Shown here: positions 28,845 to 36,550 of the stretch, one piece after another
How positions within the stretch are numbered: the first letter of the stretch is position 1
Layout: each line of letters opens with the position of its first letter
From: Halovulum marinum
GTDB lineage: Bacteria; Pseudomonadota; Alphaproteobacteria; Rhodobacterales; Rhodobacteraceae
Assembly: GCF_009697225.1 (NCBI RefSeq)
Contig: NZ_WIND01000001.1
Location: forward strand, 62,001-126,000
Length of the DNA stretch: 64,000 nt
Direction of reading: 5' to 3'
Program-made: the position numbers and the translations under genes
Notes under the pieces: generated by a model
What the model saw: only the letters and a program-made list of their open reading frames with translations
Databases searched by the model: none
What the model was told of the DNA's origin: nothing

Positions 28845-29375
28845 ATGCCCGCGACCTATGACACGATCGGCCCGACCTACGGCGACTTGCGCCGCCCCGA
28901 TCGCGCATCGCGGCATGGATCGCACCGGCGCTGGGGGATGCGCGCACTGTGCTCAACGTGGGTGCCGGGACCGGATCGTATGAGCCGGCGGGGCGTGCGG
29001 TGACAGCGTTGGACCCTTCGCCGAGATGATCCGGCAACGACGGGTCCCGGCGGCGCAGGTCGTGCAGGGCGTGGTCGAGGCGCCGCTTTTCGCCGACCAC
29101 AGTTTCGATGCCGCCATGGCGGTGCTGACCGTGCATCACTGGACCGATCAGCGGCGCGGCCTTGCGGAACCGTGCCGCGTCTCGCGCGGGCCAGTGGTGA
29201 TCCAGACCTGTGACTCGGCGTTCCGGGGCTTCTGTCTTGCAGACTGGATTCCCGAACTGGTGACGCTGGACCAGGAGCAGATGCCGCTGCTCGATCTATA
29301 TGCAGAGGTGCCGGAACCGGTGGAAATCACGCCGGTGCCGGTGCCGCACGAATGCGACTACCGGCTGGTCGTGGC
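28845..29375 (+). pseudogene. decayed class I SAM-dependent methyltransferase gene
   Basis: Read across frames, the region spells a methyltransferase: MPATYDTIGPTYGDLRRPD, then RIAAWIAPALGDARTVLNVG, AGTGSYEPAGRAVTALDPS, EMIRQR, and FDAAMAVLTVHHWTDQRRGL. Two single-base losses break it, near 28902 (between the Asp codon and RIAAWI) and near 29020 (before EMIRQR). Similarity fades after VPVPHECDYRL, so the 3' end is also lost. The AGTGS and DPS motifs of the SAM pocket are still recognisable. Intact homologs would act on a small molecule or protein; substrate unknown. Confidence 0.75.
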
Positions 29376-29455
29376 GCGCGGGAACCCGCGCGATTCAGAC
29401 AAGCGCCGTGACAGAGGACGAACGAGACATCCCCACGGAAAATGGAGAAGAAACG

Positions 29456-29827
29456 ATGCCTCTGACAGCGATCTACGCGCAGTTGAACTCATCCGACCTG
29501 TCCGAAAGCGCCGCCTGGTTCACGGTTCTGTTCGGCCGCCCGCCGGACGCGCGGCCCATGGACGGGCTGCTGGAATGGCATCACGGCAGCACGGCGGGCA
29601 TGCAGCTGTTCGAGGACGCCGCGAAGGCGGGCAGCGGTACGATGACCCTGATCGTGGAGCGGCTGGACGACGACATCGCGCGGCTTGCAGCCGCAGGACT
29701 GGCGGTCGGCGCATCGCAGCAGGCAGACCAGGCGCGCATCGTTCGATTGCAGGACCCGGACGGCAATCGGGTGGTGCTGGCCGAACCGCGGTCACGGGTG
29801 CCTGACAACGCGGCAGCCAAATGCTAA
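29456..29827 (+). CDS. VOC (glyoxalase/bleomycin resistance fold) family protein
   Basis: A 123-residue, one-module VOC protein. The start block TAIYAQLNSSDLSESAAWF and the end block VRLQDPDGNRVVLAEP, with the conserved terminal Glu region, are characteristic. VOC proteins bind a metal and act as dioxygenases, isomerases or drug-binding proteins; which applies here cannot be read. The start ATG follows AATGGAGAAGAAACG, a good ribosome site. It begins about 80 bases after the methyltransferase relic and ends just before the DMT gene, which may be co-transcribed. Confidence 0.75.
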   Translation: MPLTAIYAQLNSSDLSESAAWFTVLFGRPPDARPMDGLLEWHHGSTAGMQLFEDAAKAGSGTMTLIVERLDDDIARLAAAGLAVGASQQADQARIVRLQDPDGNRVVLAEPRSRVPDNAAAKC

Positions 29828-29856
29828 GGGCCATTGATCACGCCCCGAGGTTCCTC

Positions 29857-30306
29857 ATGCATTTCACACTCTACGCCTTCGCCGCCGTCCTGCTGGGGGC
29901 GCTGCTGGCGATGCAGCCGCTGATCAACGCCGTTCTGGCCGGGGCGGTCGGCAGCCCCGCCGTGGCGACGACGATCTCGATCTTCGTGGCCTTCCTGGGT
30001 GCGCTGCTGCTGCTGGCGGTGATGGGCGTCGGCACGGGGCTCAGCCGGACGACGCTGGCGGCGGTGCCGTGGTGGGCCTATCTGGCCGGGTTCATCGGCA
30101 CGCTGTTCGTCGGCGGGGCGATCGTGATCGCGCCGGTCACAGGGGCGCTGGTGTTCTTCGTCTGCATCGTCGCGGGGCAACTGGCCGGGGCGACGCTTGC
30201 CGACCATCTGGGCGCGTTCGGGCTGGAGGTGCGGCCGGTCTCGGCGCTGCGCCTCGCCGGGCTGGCGCTGGTGCTGGTGGGCGCGGTGATGGTGCAGAAG
30301 GGTTAG
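29857..30306 (+). CDS. DMT-superfamily YdcZ-type membrane protein
   Basis: A 149-residue integral membrane protein with five hydrophobic segments, a half-size member of the drug/metabolite transporter superfamily (DUF606/YdcZ). The start LLGALLAMQPLINAVLAGAV, with polar residues inside the first helix, and the end GLALVLVGAVMVQKG match the family. Such proteins are presumed to work as dimers. The start was placed at MHFTLYAF behind a GAGG element; an earlier ATG overlapping the VOC stop is possible. Substrate unknown. Confidence 0.78.
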   Translation: MHFTLYAFAAVLLGALLAMQPLINAVLAGAVGSPAVATTISIFVAFLGALLLLAVMGVGTGLSRTTLAAVPWWAYLAGFIGTLFVGGAIVIAPVTGALVFFVCIVAGQLAGATLADHLGAFGLEVRPVSALRLAGLALVLVGAVMVQKG

Positions 30307-30554
30307 ACCCGCCCGCCGCCGTCCGGCCATCGGGGATCCCGGCGGCACCGGCCGGCGACCCGGCCCGGGCGTCGTCCGCCATCCGCTGCCATGTACGATA
30401 CGCGGGACGTCCCGGCAGAGCGGGCTGAACGGGCATGCCCCGGTCACGGTCCGATCCCCGCCCGACGACCGCTTCATCGCCCCGCACTGCGGCGGCTGCG
30501 TCCATTCCGTCTCAACACGCGCGGGCCCGGGGTCGTCGTGACGGGAATGGGCGA

Positions 30555-30742
30555 CGGTCCAGCCTTGGCCCTCGGGCGGTCCGCGAACCGTTGCATGGCG
30601 GCGAGGATGACAGCGATCTTCTTCCCGTGGCGGCGGATGCAGGCGCCTCTTCGCGGACCTCGGCCATCACCACCACGTCGCCGGCGCGCAGCGCCGAGAG
30701 CGGCGGCGGCTGGTCGCCCAGCACCGGGACCCGCCGCGTCAC
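30555..30742 (-). pseudogene. 5' relic of an FeS-type photolyase/cryptochrome gene
   Basis: Starting at a GTG that overlaps the SDR stop codon (GTGA), one frame reads TRRVPVLGDQPPPLSALRAG and VVVMAEVREEA. After a shift near 30641-30650 another frame continues IRRHGKKIAVILAAMQRFAD. Together these match the N-terminus of the FeS-BCP/CryB-like photolyase family (VLGDQLSP...LSALR, VVMAEVREEA, HHKKKIAF...AMRHFA). The remainder of the roughly 500-codon gene is absent. It therefore appears to be the stump of an SDR-photolyase operon. Confidence 0.7.
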
Positions 30743-31410
30743 CACGGGATCGGCTTGAAGGCCTGGTCGAAAAAGCCGCCGGTGTGCTGCGGGCGCAGGG
30801 CATGCAGCACGCGCATTAGGTTCTCGGCGGCCACATCCGGCGGCATCGCCGCCTCGCCCACATAGCGGCGGGTCAGCGCCGTGCGGACGGTGCCGGGATG
30901 CAGCGCCACGACGATGCTGTCGGGGTTGCGCCGGGTCATCTCGACCGCCGCGGTGCGCACGATCTGGTTCAGCGCCGCCTTCGCCGCGCGGTAGCCGATC
31001 CAGCCGCCCAGCCGGTTGTCGCCGATCGAGCCGACCCGCGCCGAGAGCGTGGCGAACACCGCCCGCCCCTGCCGCTTCAGCTTGGGGCCGAAGTGCTTGA
31101 GCAGCAGCGCCGGGCCGGTGGCGTTCAGCGCGAATTGCGCCGCCATCGCCGCGGGGTCGATCCGGGCCAACGCCTTCTCGGGGCGGTGGCCGGCGATCTC
31201 CAGCGCGCCGGTGGCGTCGAAGATCAGGTCGAACGGCCCGCTGATCGCGCGCGCGGCGGCGGCGACGCTGGCCTCGTCGGTCAGGTCCAGACCGTCGGCC
31301 GAGCGGCTGAGCGTGGTCAGATCCGCGCCGGCGAACGCCTCGGCCAATGCGCCGCCGATGCCGCCCGAGGCGCCGACCAGCAGCACGCGGACATGGGGTT
31401 TCAGCTCCAT
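30739..31410 (-). CDS. short-chain dehydrogenase/reductase (C-factor-like)
   Basis: A 223-residue NAD(P)-dependent oxidoreductase. The nucleotide loop is VLLVGASGGIGGALAEAF, the structural NxxG equivalent is FDATGALEIAG, and the catalytic Tyr-Lys pair is in GYRAAKAALNQIVRTAAVEM. The C-terminal PHTGGF-like segment (HTGGFFDQAFKPIPW) resembles CsgA/C-factor type SDRs. It was probably the first gene of a two-gene unit with a photolyase that is now a relic. It is divergent from the GST gene. Substrate unknown. Confidence 0.82.
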   Translation of the reverse strand: MELKPHVRVLLVGASGGIGGALAEAFAGADLTTLSRSADGLDLTDEASVAAAARAISGPFDLIFDATGALEIAGHRPEKALARIDPAAMAAQFALNATGPALLLKHFGPKLKRQGRAVFATLSARVGSIGDNRLGGWIGYRAAKAALNQIVRTAAVEMTRRNPDSIVVALHPGTVRTALTRRYVGEAAMPPDVAAENLMRVLHALRPQHTGGFFDQAFKPIPW

Positions 31411-31488
31411 CCCGCACCAAGGTGGCGCGGCGCATTGCCGTTTCCAGTTCGGCTGCTACCGTCCACCCCACGCAGTGCAGGAGGCAGG

Positions 31489-32283
31489 ATGCCGCGCCCG
31501 GTCGTCTATCACATCCCCGTGTGCCCGTTCTCGCAGCGGATCGAGATCCTGCTGGCGCTGAAGGGGCTGCAGGACGCGGTCGACTTCCACGTCGTCGACA
31601 TCACCCGGCCGCGCCCGGACTGGCTGGCCGCCAAGACCGGCGGGCCGGTGCCGCTGCCGGTGCTGGAGACCGAGGACGGCCGCATCCTGCGCGAGAGCCT
31701 GGTGCTGCTGCGCTATGTCGAGGAGCGCTTCGCCGGCGCGCCGGTGGCCCGCGCGGACGCCTACGAACGCGCGGTCGAGCGGCTGATGATCGCCCGCGAG
31801 AACGCCTTCGCCACCGCCGGCTACGCCATGGTGATGAACCGCGACCGCGGCCGCACGGCGGCGTTCCGCGACGAGATGCTGGCGCATTACCGCTGGCTGA
31901 ACGACACGCTGGAGGCGCGCAACCCCGGCGGGCTGTGGCTGTTCGACCGCTTCGGGCTGGCCGAGACCGTGTTCGCGCCGCTGATGATGCGGTTCTGGTT
32001 CCTGGACTACTACGAGGATTTCGCGCTGCCCGAGGCGCCGGAGTATGCCCGGGTGCGGCGCTGGCGCGAGGCCTGCCTGGCGCATCCGGCGGCGCAGCAG
32101 GTGACCCCCGAGCAGATCGTGAAGCTGTACTATGACTATGCCGTCGGCGCCGGCAACGGCGCCCTGCCCGAGGGACGGCGGGTGTCGAGCTTCGCCTTCG
32201 AGCCGGACTGGCCCGATCGGCCGATGCCGCCGAAGGACAAGTACGACCGGATCGCGGGCGACGCCGAGCTGGGCCTGGTCTAG
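31489..32283 (+). CDS. glutathione S-transferase family protein
   Basis: A 264-residue two-domain protein. The thioredoxin-like N-terminal domain has a cysteine at the catalytic position (YHIPVCPFSQRIEILLAL), which places it with Cys-type GSTs of the omega/beta style that carry out thiol exchange rather than classic conjugation. The glutathione-binding turn is VPLPVLETEDGRILRES. The C-terminal all-helical domain follows, with an extended tail rich in Pro and Asp (PDWPDRPMPPKDKYDR). The start follows GTGCAGGAGGCAGG. It converges on the SRPBCC gene across a palindromic hairpin. Confidence 0.83.
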   Translation: MPRPVVYHIPVCPFSQRIEILLALKGLQDAVDFHVVDITRPRPDWLAAKTGGPVPLPVLETEDGRILRESLVLLRYVEERFAGAPVARADAYERAVERLMIARENAFATAGYAMVMNRDRGRTAAFRDEMLAHYRWLNDTLEARNPGGLWLFDRFGLAETVFAPLMMRFWFLDYYEDFALPEAPEYARVRRWREACLAHPAAQQVTPEQIVKLYYDYAVGAGNGALPEGRRVSSFAFEPDWPDRPMPPKDKYDRIAGDAELGLV

Positions 32284-32297
32284 CGGCCCGGACCGGA

Positions 32298-32313
32298 GGC
32301 GGCCCGGGCCGCC
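32298..32313. terminator. GC palindrome between convergent GST and SRPBCC genes
   Basis: GGCGGCCCGGGCCGCC is a perfect 16-base palindrome in a 38-base gap between two stop codons. It could form a hairpin in either transcript; no U-tract follows. Confidence 0.35.
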
Positions 32314-32321
32314 GCGCGCGG

Positions 32322-32759
32322 TCAGGCGGCCGCGGCTTCGCGCAGACGGGCGAGATGCTTGTCCCAGCCGATGTCCAGATGCGCCAGCAGCGGCAGCTGC
32401 TGCGCGTCGGCGGGCACCACGCCGCGGTGCGTCAGCGTCAGGCGGGTGCCGTGGACCACCGGCTCCAGCACCCATTCCACGGTGCTGGACCGCCCCTCCA
32501 TCGGGCCGACGGTGAAGGTGGTGACCAGCCGCTCGGGCGGCTGCCAGTCCAGCACCTCGCCCCACAGCACCCGTTCGCCGTCGCGGACCATGGTGTAGCT
32601 GGCGCCGGGGGCCAGATCCTCCGCGGTTTCCTGGAACCACTTGGCCAGGTGTTCGGCGCGGGTCAGATAGTCCCAGACCACCTGCGGGCTGGCCTCGATG
32701 AAGATCGTCTTGACCAGGTCGGCGGTCTGCCGGGTGGCGTCTGCGAGGGTGTCAGGCAT
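32322..32759 (-). CDS. SRPBCC (AHSA1-like) domain protein
   Basis: A 145-residue START/Bet v 1-fold protein. The family hallmarks are FIEASPQVVWDYLTRAEHLAKWF near the N-terminus, then VLDWQPPERLVTTF, and a terminal helix with HLDIGWDKHLARLREA. These proteins enclose a hydrophobic ligand pocket. Genes of this type are often paired with an ArsR-family regulator, as here, and the first codons overlap the regulator's end by eight bases. The ligand and any enzymatic role are unknown. Confidence 0.85.
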   Translation of the reverse strand: MPDTLADATRQTADLVKTIFIEASPQVVWDYLTRAEHLAKWFQETAEDLAPGASYTMVRDGERVLWGEVLDWQPPERLVTTFTVGPMEGRSSTVEWVLEPVVHGTRLTLTHRGVVPADAQQLPLLAHLDIGWDKHLARLREAAAA

Positions 32760-33078
32760 TTCCGTTTCCTTTCTCGATTTCCGTTTTCAGGCGGTCCAGT
32801 CGCACGGACCAGAAGGCGTCGATGTCGGCCAGCCAGCCGCTGACGGCGGCCAGCCCCTCGGGGTGCAGCCGGCCGATGCGTTCGCGGCCGCGCGGCTCCA
32901 CCCGGATCAGGTTCCCCTCCTCGAGGATGGCGATGTGCTTGCGGACCGCGGGGCGCGTCATCGCGAAGTTCTCGGCGACCGCGCCGATGGTCATGTCGCG
33001 CTGCGCCAGCAGCGCCACGATCGCCCGTCGGGTCGGATCGGCCAGCGCGCGGAAGGCGGCGTCCGCGTCGTGGGTCAT
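32752..33078 (-). CDS. ArsR-family winged-helix repressor
   Basis: A 108-residue DNA-binding protein. The helix-turn-helix core reads DPTRRAIVALLAQRDMTIGA, then AENFAMTRPAVRKHIAILEE and the wing GNLIRVEPRGRERIG. No cysteine metal-site motif (such as CxC) is present, so it is not a metal sensor of the classic type; a ligand of the neighbouring SRPBCC protein is a possible signal. Two palindromic sites and a good promoter lie just upstream of its start, which points to autoregulation. Confidence 0.88.
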   Translation of the reverse strand: MTHDADAAFRALADPTRRAIVALLAQRDMTIGAVAENFAMTRPAVRKHIAILEEGNLIRVEPRGRERIGRLHPEGLAAVSGWLADIDAFWSVRLDRLKTEIEKGNGNA

Positions 33079-33105
33079 GCAGGGTCCTTTCGGTTGCGCC
33101 GGATC

Positions 33106-33157
33106 ATGAAACCTTTCGGTTTCTCTTTTAATATGATACCTGAAGGTTTCATGTCAA
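33106..33157 (-). promoter_or_regulatory. ArsR-SRPBCC promoter with two operator palindromes
   Basis: On the minus strand TTGACA (33157-33152) and TATTAA (33133-33128) are 18 bases apart, a strong sigma-70-like promoter about 50 bases before the regulator start. Palindrome 2 (33133-33152, ATGATACCT-GA-AGGTTTCAT, one mismatch) fills the spacer. Palindrome 1 (33108-33123, GAAACC-TTTC-GGTTTC) lies downstream of the -10. Both share the half-site GAAACC/GGTTTC. Occupancy would block the polymerase. Confidence 0.7.
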
Positions 33158-33206
33158 GGGGAATTCGGACTTTCCCTCTCTGGCCGCCGCCGTTATGATC
33201 CGCGCC

Positions 33207-33263
33207 ATGTTGCAGATGATCGCCCTGCCGGCTGCTGCCCTGCTTCTCCTTAGCCGCCTCTGA
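33207..33263 (+). CDS. leuL: leucine-rich leader peptide upstream of leuA
   Basis: An 18-residue ORF, MLQMIALPAAALLLLSRL, with seven leucines, four of them in a row (codons CTG CTT CTC CTT). It ends 85 bases before leuA. Its stop codon lies inside the left arm of a hairpin. This is the layout of a leucine attenuator, in which ribosome stalling at Leu codons controls folding of the downstream RNA. An in-frame ATG at 33195 would extend it by four codons. There is no strong ribosome site. Confidence 0.65.
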   Translation: MLQMIALPAAALLLLSRL

Positions 33264-33296
33264 GCGTGCCGGGATAACGGCGCGCGCGCTCAGAGG
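33257..33296 (+). promoter_or_regulatory. attenuator-like stem-loop of the leuA leader
   Basis: A perfect 10-bp inverted repeat, CCTCTGAGCG (33257-33266) and CGCTCAGAGG (33287-33296), encloses an inner stem GCCG-GGATAA-CGGC. The left arm includes the leader-peptide stop codon, so a stalled or released ribosome would affect pairing. Only a short T-run (AGTTTCG) follows, so termination strength is uncertain. Confidence 0.6.
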
Positions 33297-33348
33297 AGTT
33301 TCGCCCGCGCCGCACTCACCATCCCGATCGGCTCAAGGACCAAGACCC

Positions 33349-34902
33349 ATGACACAGAGCACCGAACAGGACCGCGTCCTGATCTTCGACACCACGCTGC
33401 GCGACGGCGAGCAGTCCCCCGGCGCGACGATGACGCTGGAAGAGAAGCTGGAAATCGCCCGCATGCTGGACGAGATGGGCGTCGACATCATCGAGGCCGG
33501 GTTCCCGATCGCCTCGGAGGGCGACTTCGAGGCGGTCAGCAGGATCGCCCGGCAGACCCGGAACGCGGTGGTCTGCGGGCTGGCGCGCGCCAACCCCGCC
33601 GACATCGACCGCGCCTGGGAAGCGGTGCAGCACGCGCAGCGGCCGCGCATCCACACCTTCATCGGCACCTCGCCCACGCACCGCGAGATCACCCAGCTGG
33701 ACATGGACCGGATGGCCGAGCGGATCTACGAGACCGTCAGCCACGCGCGGAACCTGTGCGACAACGTGCAGTGGTCGCCGATGGACGCGACCCGGACCGA
33801 GACCGACTACCTGCTGCGGGTGTGCGAGATCGCCATCGCCGCCGGCGCCACCACGATCAACATTCCCGACACCGTGGGCTATACCGCCCCGCGCGAAAGC
33901 GCCGACATCATCCGGATGCTGCGCGACAAGGTGCCGGGTGCGCAGGACGTGATCTGGGCGACGCACTGCCACAACGATCTCGGCATGGCGACGGCGAACA
34001 GCCTGGCGGCGGTCGAGGCCGGCGCGCGCCAGGTCGAGTGCACGATCAACGGCCTGGGCGAGCGCGCCGGCAACACTGCGCTGGAGGAGGTGGTGATGGC
34101 GCTGCGGGTACGCAACGACATCATGCCCTACCGGACCGGGGTCGACAGCCGCAAGATCATGCAGATCAGCCGCCGGGTCGCCGCCGTCTCGGGCTTCCAG
34201 GTGCAGTACAACAAGGCGATCGTCGGCAAGAACGCCTTCGCGCACGAGTCCGGCATCCACCAGGACGGGATGCTGAAGAACGCCGAGACCTTCGAGATCA
34301 TGCGCCCGGAGGACGTCGGCCTGACCGAGACCAACCTGGTGATGGGCAAGCATTCGGGCCGCGCGGCGCTGCGCGCCAAGCTGAAGGACCTGGGTTTCGA
34401 GCTGGGCGACAACCAGCTGAAGGACGTGTTCGTGCGGTTCAAGGCGCTGGCCGACCGCAAGAAGGAGGTCTACGACGACGACCTGATCGCGCTGATGGCC
34501 GACAGCACCAGCGCCGGCGAGGGCCTGGTGCAGGTCAAGTTCCTGCGGGTGATCTGCGGCACCGAGGCGCCGCAGTCCGCCGACCTGACCCTGACCATCG
34601 ACGGCGAGGACCGGCAGGTGACCACCCAGGGCGACGGGCCGATCGACGCGGTGTTCAACGCGATCCGCAAGCTGGTCCCGCACGAGGCGCGGCTGGCGCT
34701 GTACCAGGTTCACGCCGTGACCGAGGGCACCGACGCGCAGGCCACGGTGTCGGTGCGGCTGGAGGAGGACGGCCGGATCTCTTCGGCGCAGGCATCGGAC
34801 ACCGACACCGTCGTCGCCTCGGCCAAGGCCTATGTCGGCGCGCTGAACCGGCTGATCGTCAAGCACAAGCGCACGACCGAGGCGACGTTGTATTCGGCTT
34901 GA
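33349..34902 (+). CDS. leuA: 2-isopropylmalate synthase
   Basis: First committed step of leucine synthesis: condensation of acetyl-CoA with 2-ketoisovalerate in the cytoplasm. At 517 residues it is full length. The catalytic TIM barrel starts with FDTTLRDGEQSPGATMT, and the metal-binding His pair is in ATHCHNDLGMATANSLAA. The C-terminal LeuA regulatory domain (from about residue 395, with DGPIDAVFNAIRKLV) should give leucine feedback inhibition. Together with the leader peptide this suggests control by leucine at both RNA and enzyme level. The ATG follows CAAGGACCAAGACCC. Confidence 0.96.
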   Translation: MTQSTEQDRVLIFDTTLRDGEQSPGATMTLEEKLEIARMLDEMGVDIIEAGFPIASEGDFEAVSRIARQTRNAVVCGLARANPADIDRAWEAVQHAQRPRIHTFIGTSPTHREITQLDMDRMAERIYETVSHARNLCDNVQWSPMDATRTETDYLLRVCEIAIAAGATTINIPDTVGYTAPRESADIIRMLRDKVPGAQDVIWATHCHNDLGMATANSLAAVEAGARQVECTINGLGERAGNTALEEVVMALRVRNDIMPYRTGVDSRKIMQISRRVAAVSGFQVQYNKAIVGKNAFAHESGIHQDGMLKNAETFEIMRPEDVGLTETNLVMGKHSGRAALRAKLKDLGFELGDNQLKDVFVRFKALADRKKEVYDDDLIALMADSTSAGEGLVQVKFLRVICGTEAPQSADLTLTIDGEDRQVTTQGDGPIDAVFNAIRKLVPHEARLALYQVHAVTEGTDAQATVSVRLEEDGRISSAQASDTDTVVASAKAYVGALNRLIVKHKRTTEATLYSA

Positions 34903-35042
34903 GCCCAGACGCCGCGCCCGGGTTTGCGGGCGCGGTGCAACGGCGCGCTACCCTCGGCCGCCATCCGCAGCAGGGCGGACCCACATCCGCCGCCGAACTG
35001 TGGTATGCTTGCCCCGCCGCTCTCCGACGGAGGCTGCCGGTC

Positions 35043-35891
35043 ATGCCCGCCTCGGCGCGAAACCTGATGTTGACGCTTGTCTTGCTCGGCCTTTCCGCCG
35101 CTGCCGGCGCGTCGCTGGCGCAGGACGCGGCGTGCGGCGCGCCCGACGCCCCCTGCACCGTCGCGGGCGGGACCTATCATGTCGCGCTGCCCGAGGCGGC
35201 GGCGCCGCTGCCCGCGGTCATCTGGCTGCACGGTTATGGCCGGTCCGGCGCGGCGATGATCCAAAAGCCCGAGTATGTCGCGCCATTCACCCGGCGCGGC
35301 TATGCGGTGATCATGCCCAGCGGTCAGCCGTTCGCGCCGGACAGCGCGCTGGATTGGGGCGTCACGGACGGCTACGACTGGGCGCGCGACGACATCGCGT
35401 TCATCGCCGCGGTGCGCGACGACGCGCTCGCGCGTTTCGGGCTCGACCCCGCGCGCATCCTGATCGCGGGCTTCTCGCGCGGCGGCTCGATGGTCTGGGA
35501 CCTCGCCTGCCGGGCACCGGAACTGGGACGCGGCTTCGCCGCCGTCGCCGGCGCGTTCTGGGAGCCGATGCCCGCCCGCTGCGAGGCGCCGGCGCACCTG
35601 TTCCACACCCACGGCTTCGGCGACCGGCTGGTGCCGTTCGAGGGCCGCGAGGTCCGGTTCCAGGACTTCGACTTCACGCAGGGCAACGTGATGAAGGGGA
35701 TCGACGTCTGGCGCCGCACGAACGGCTGCATGGTCAGCGCGCGGAACAGCTTCGGCGAGGACGGCTCGATGCAGAAGGACTGGAAGGCGTGCGGCGCCGG
35801 CTCGATCCGGCTGCGGCTGAACCGGGGCGGGCACGGCGTGCCGGCGGGATGGCGCGCGGCGGTGCTGGACTGGTTCGAGGCCCTGCCCTGA
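35043..35891 (+). CDS. secreted alpha/beta hydrolase (PHB depolymerase/LpqC-like)
   Basis: A 282-residue exported esterase-type protein. It starts with a signal peptide (hydrophobic LMLTLVLLGLSAAAGASLAQ, cleavage near residue 28). The oxyanion region is AVIWLHGYGRSGAAM and the nucleophile elbow is IAGFSRGGSMVWDLA. The general-base His is likely in the C-terminal RGGHGVPAGWRAAV. Paired cysteines in the mature part could form disulfides. The pattern resembles polyhydroxybutyrate depolymerase/feruloyl esterase-like hydrolases; the natural ester is unknown. The start ATG follows the leuA gap. No operon partners. Confidence 0.75.
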   Translation: MPASARNLMLTLVLLGLSAAAGASLAQDAACGAPDAPCTVAGGTYHVALPEAAAPLPAVIWLHGYGRSGAAMIQKPEYVAPFTRRGYAVIMPSGQPFAPDSALDWGVTDGYDWARDDIAFIAAVRDDALARFGLDPARILIAGFSRGGSMVWDLACRAPELGRGFAAVAGAFWEPMPARCEAPAHLFHTHGFGDRLVPFEGREVRFQDFDFTQGNVMKGIDVWRRTNGCMVSARNSFGEDGSMQKDWKACGAGSIRLRLNRGGHGVPAGWRAAVLDWFEALP

Positions 35892-36094
35892 GCCCGGGCG
35901 GGACGACCGGGCGCCTGACCCGCGCGCGGCGGGCACGGTCTGATATACCGGCGGTCAGGCAGGCCGGACTGTCGCCGAAAGGACTCGCCCGGTGCGGTCA
36001 AGTTCACTTACTGCGCGGGTTTTTCATGGCCCCGTGCCGGCAACGCAATACATGCAGGAAGGTATCGAGCTGGATTTCCTTGAGGGGCGATCTG

Positions 36095-36526
36095 ATGCCA
36101 TGCGACTACTGGACCTATGCCGCCGAGAACGTCGTCGTCAAAAGATACGTGGGGCGCATAACGCACAGGTGCGTGCTCGACCTGCTCGACAGGATGGAGC
36201 TGGACCCGGACTATGTCGAAGGCATGTCCGAGTTCGATGACCTGCGCCACGTCACCGAGCTTGCGGTTACCGACCAGGAGGTGATCTGGTTCGCCGACCT
36301 GATCAAGGGGTTCAGCCACCGCAGCAGGACGCCGATGCGCAAGGCCGTGCTGACCGCCTCGGAACAGACCCGCGCCGCCGCCGAGCTGTTTCGCACCGAG
36401 GTCGAGACCGTGCCGGGGCTGGAGGTCGCGATCTTCGCCGACATCGAGCAGGCGCTCGCCTTCCTGGGGATCGATGGGCTGCCGCTGGGCGACCGGCTGC
36501 GGACCGAGCGCCTGTTCGTGCACTAG
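36095..36526 (+). CDS. STAS/SpoIIAA-like protein of unknown function
   Basis: A 143-residue soluble protein. The first strand-turn pattern (VVVKRYVGRITHRCVLDLLD), a middle block with EFDDLRHVTELAV and the end EVAIFADIEQALAFLGID resemble the STAS-like single-domain proteins abundant in proteobacteria. The typical phosphorylatable Ser is not evident. The ATG has TTGAGGGGCGATCTG before it. The neighbours (hydrolase, sulfotransferase) give no functional hint. Confidence 0.55.
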   Translation: MPCDYWTYAAENVVVKRYVGRITHRCVLDLLDRMELDPDYVEGMSEFDDLRHVTELAVTDQEVIWFADLIKGFSHRSRTPMRKAVLTASEQTRAAAELFRTEVETVPGLEVAIFADIEQALAFLGIDGLPLGDRLRTERLFVH

Positions 36527-36550
36527 CCGCGCCCGGCGCCGCCGCGGGCG

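Noticed and set aside
30391-30819. Plus-strand ORFs opposite the photolyase relic as genes
   Set aside because: They are Arg/Pro/Ala-rich shadows; the minus strand carries the recognisable motifs.
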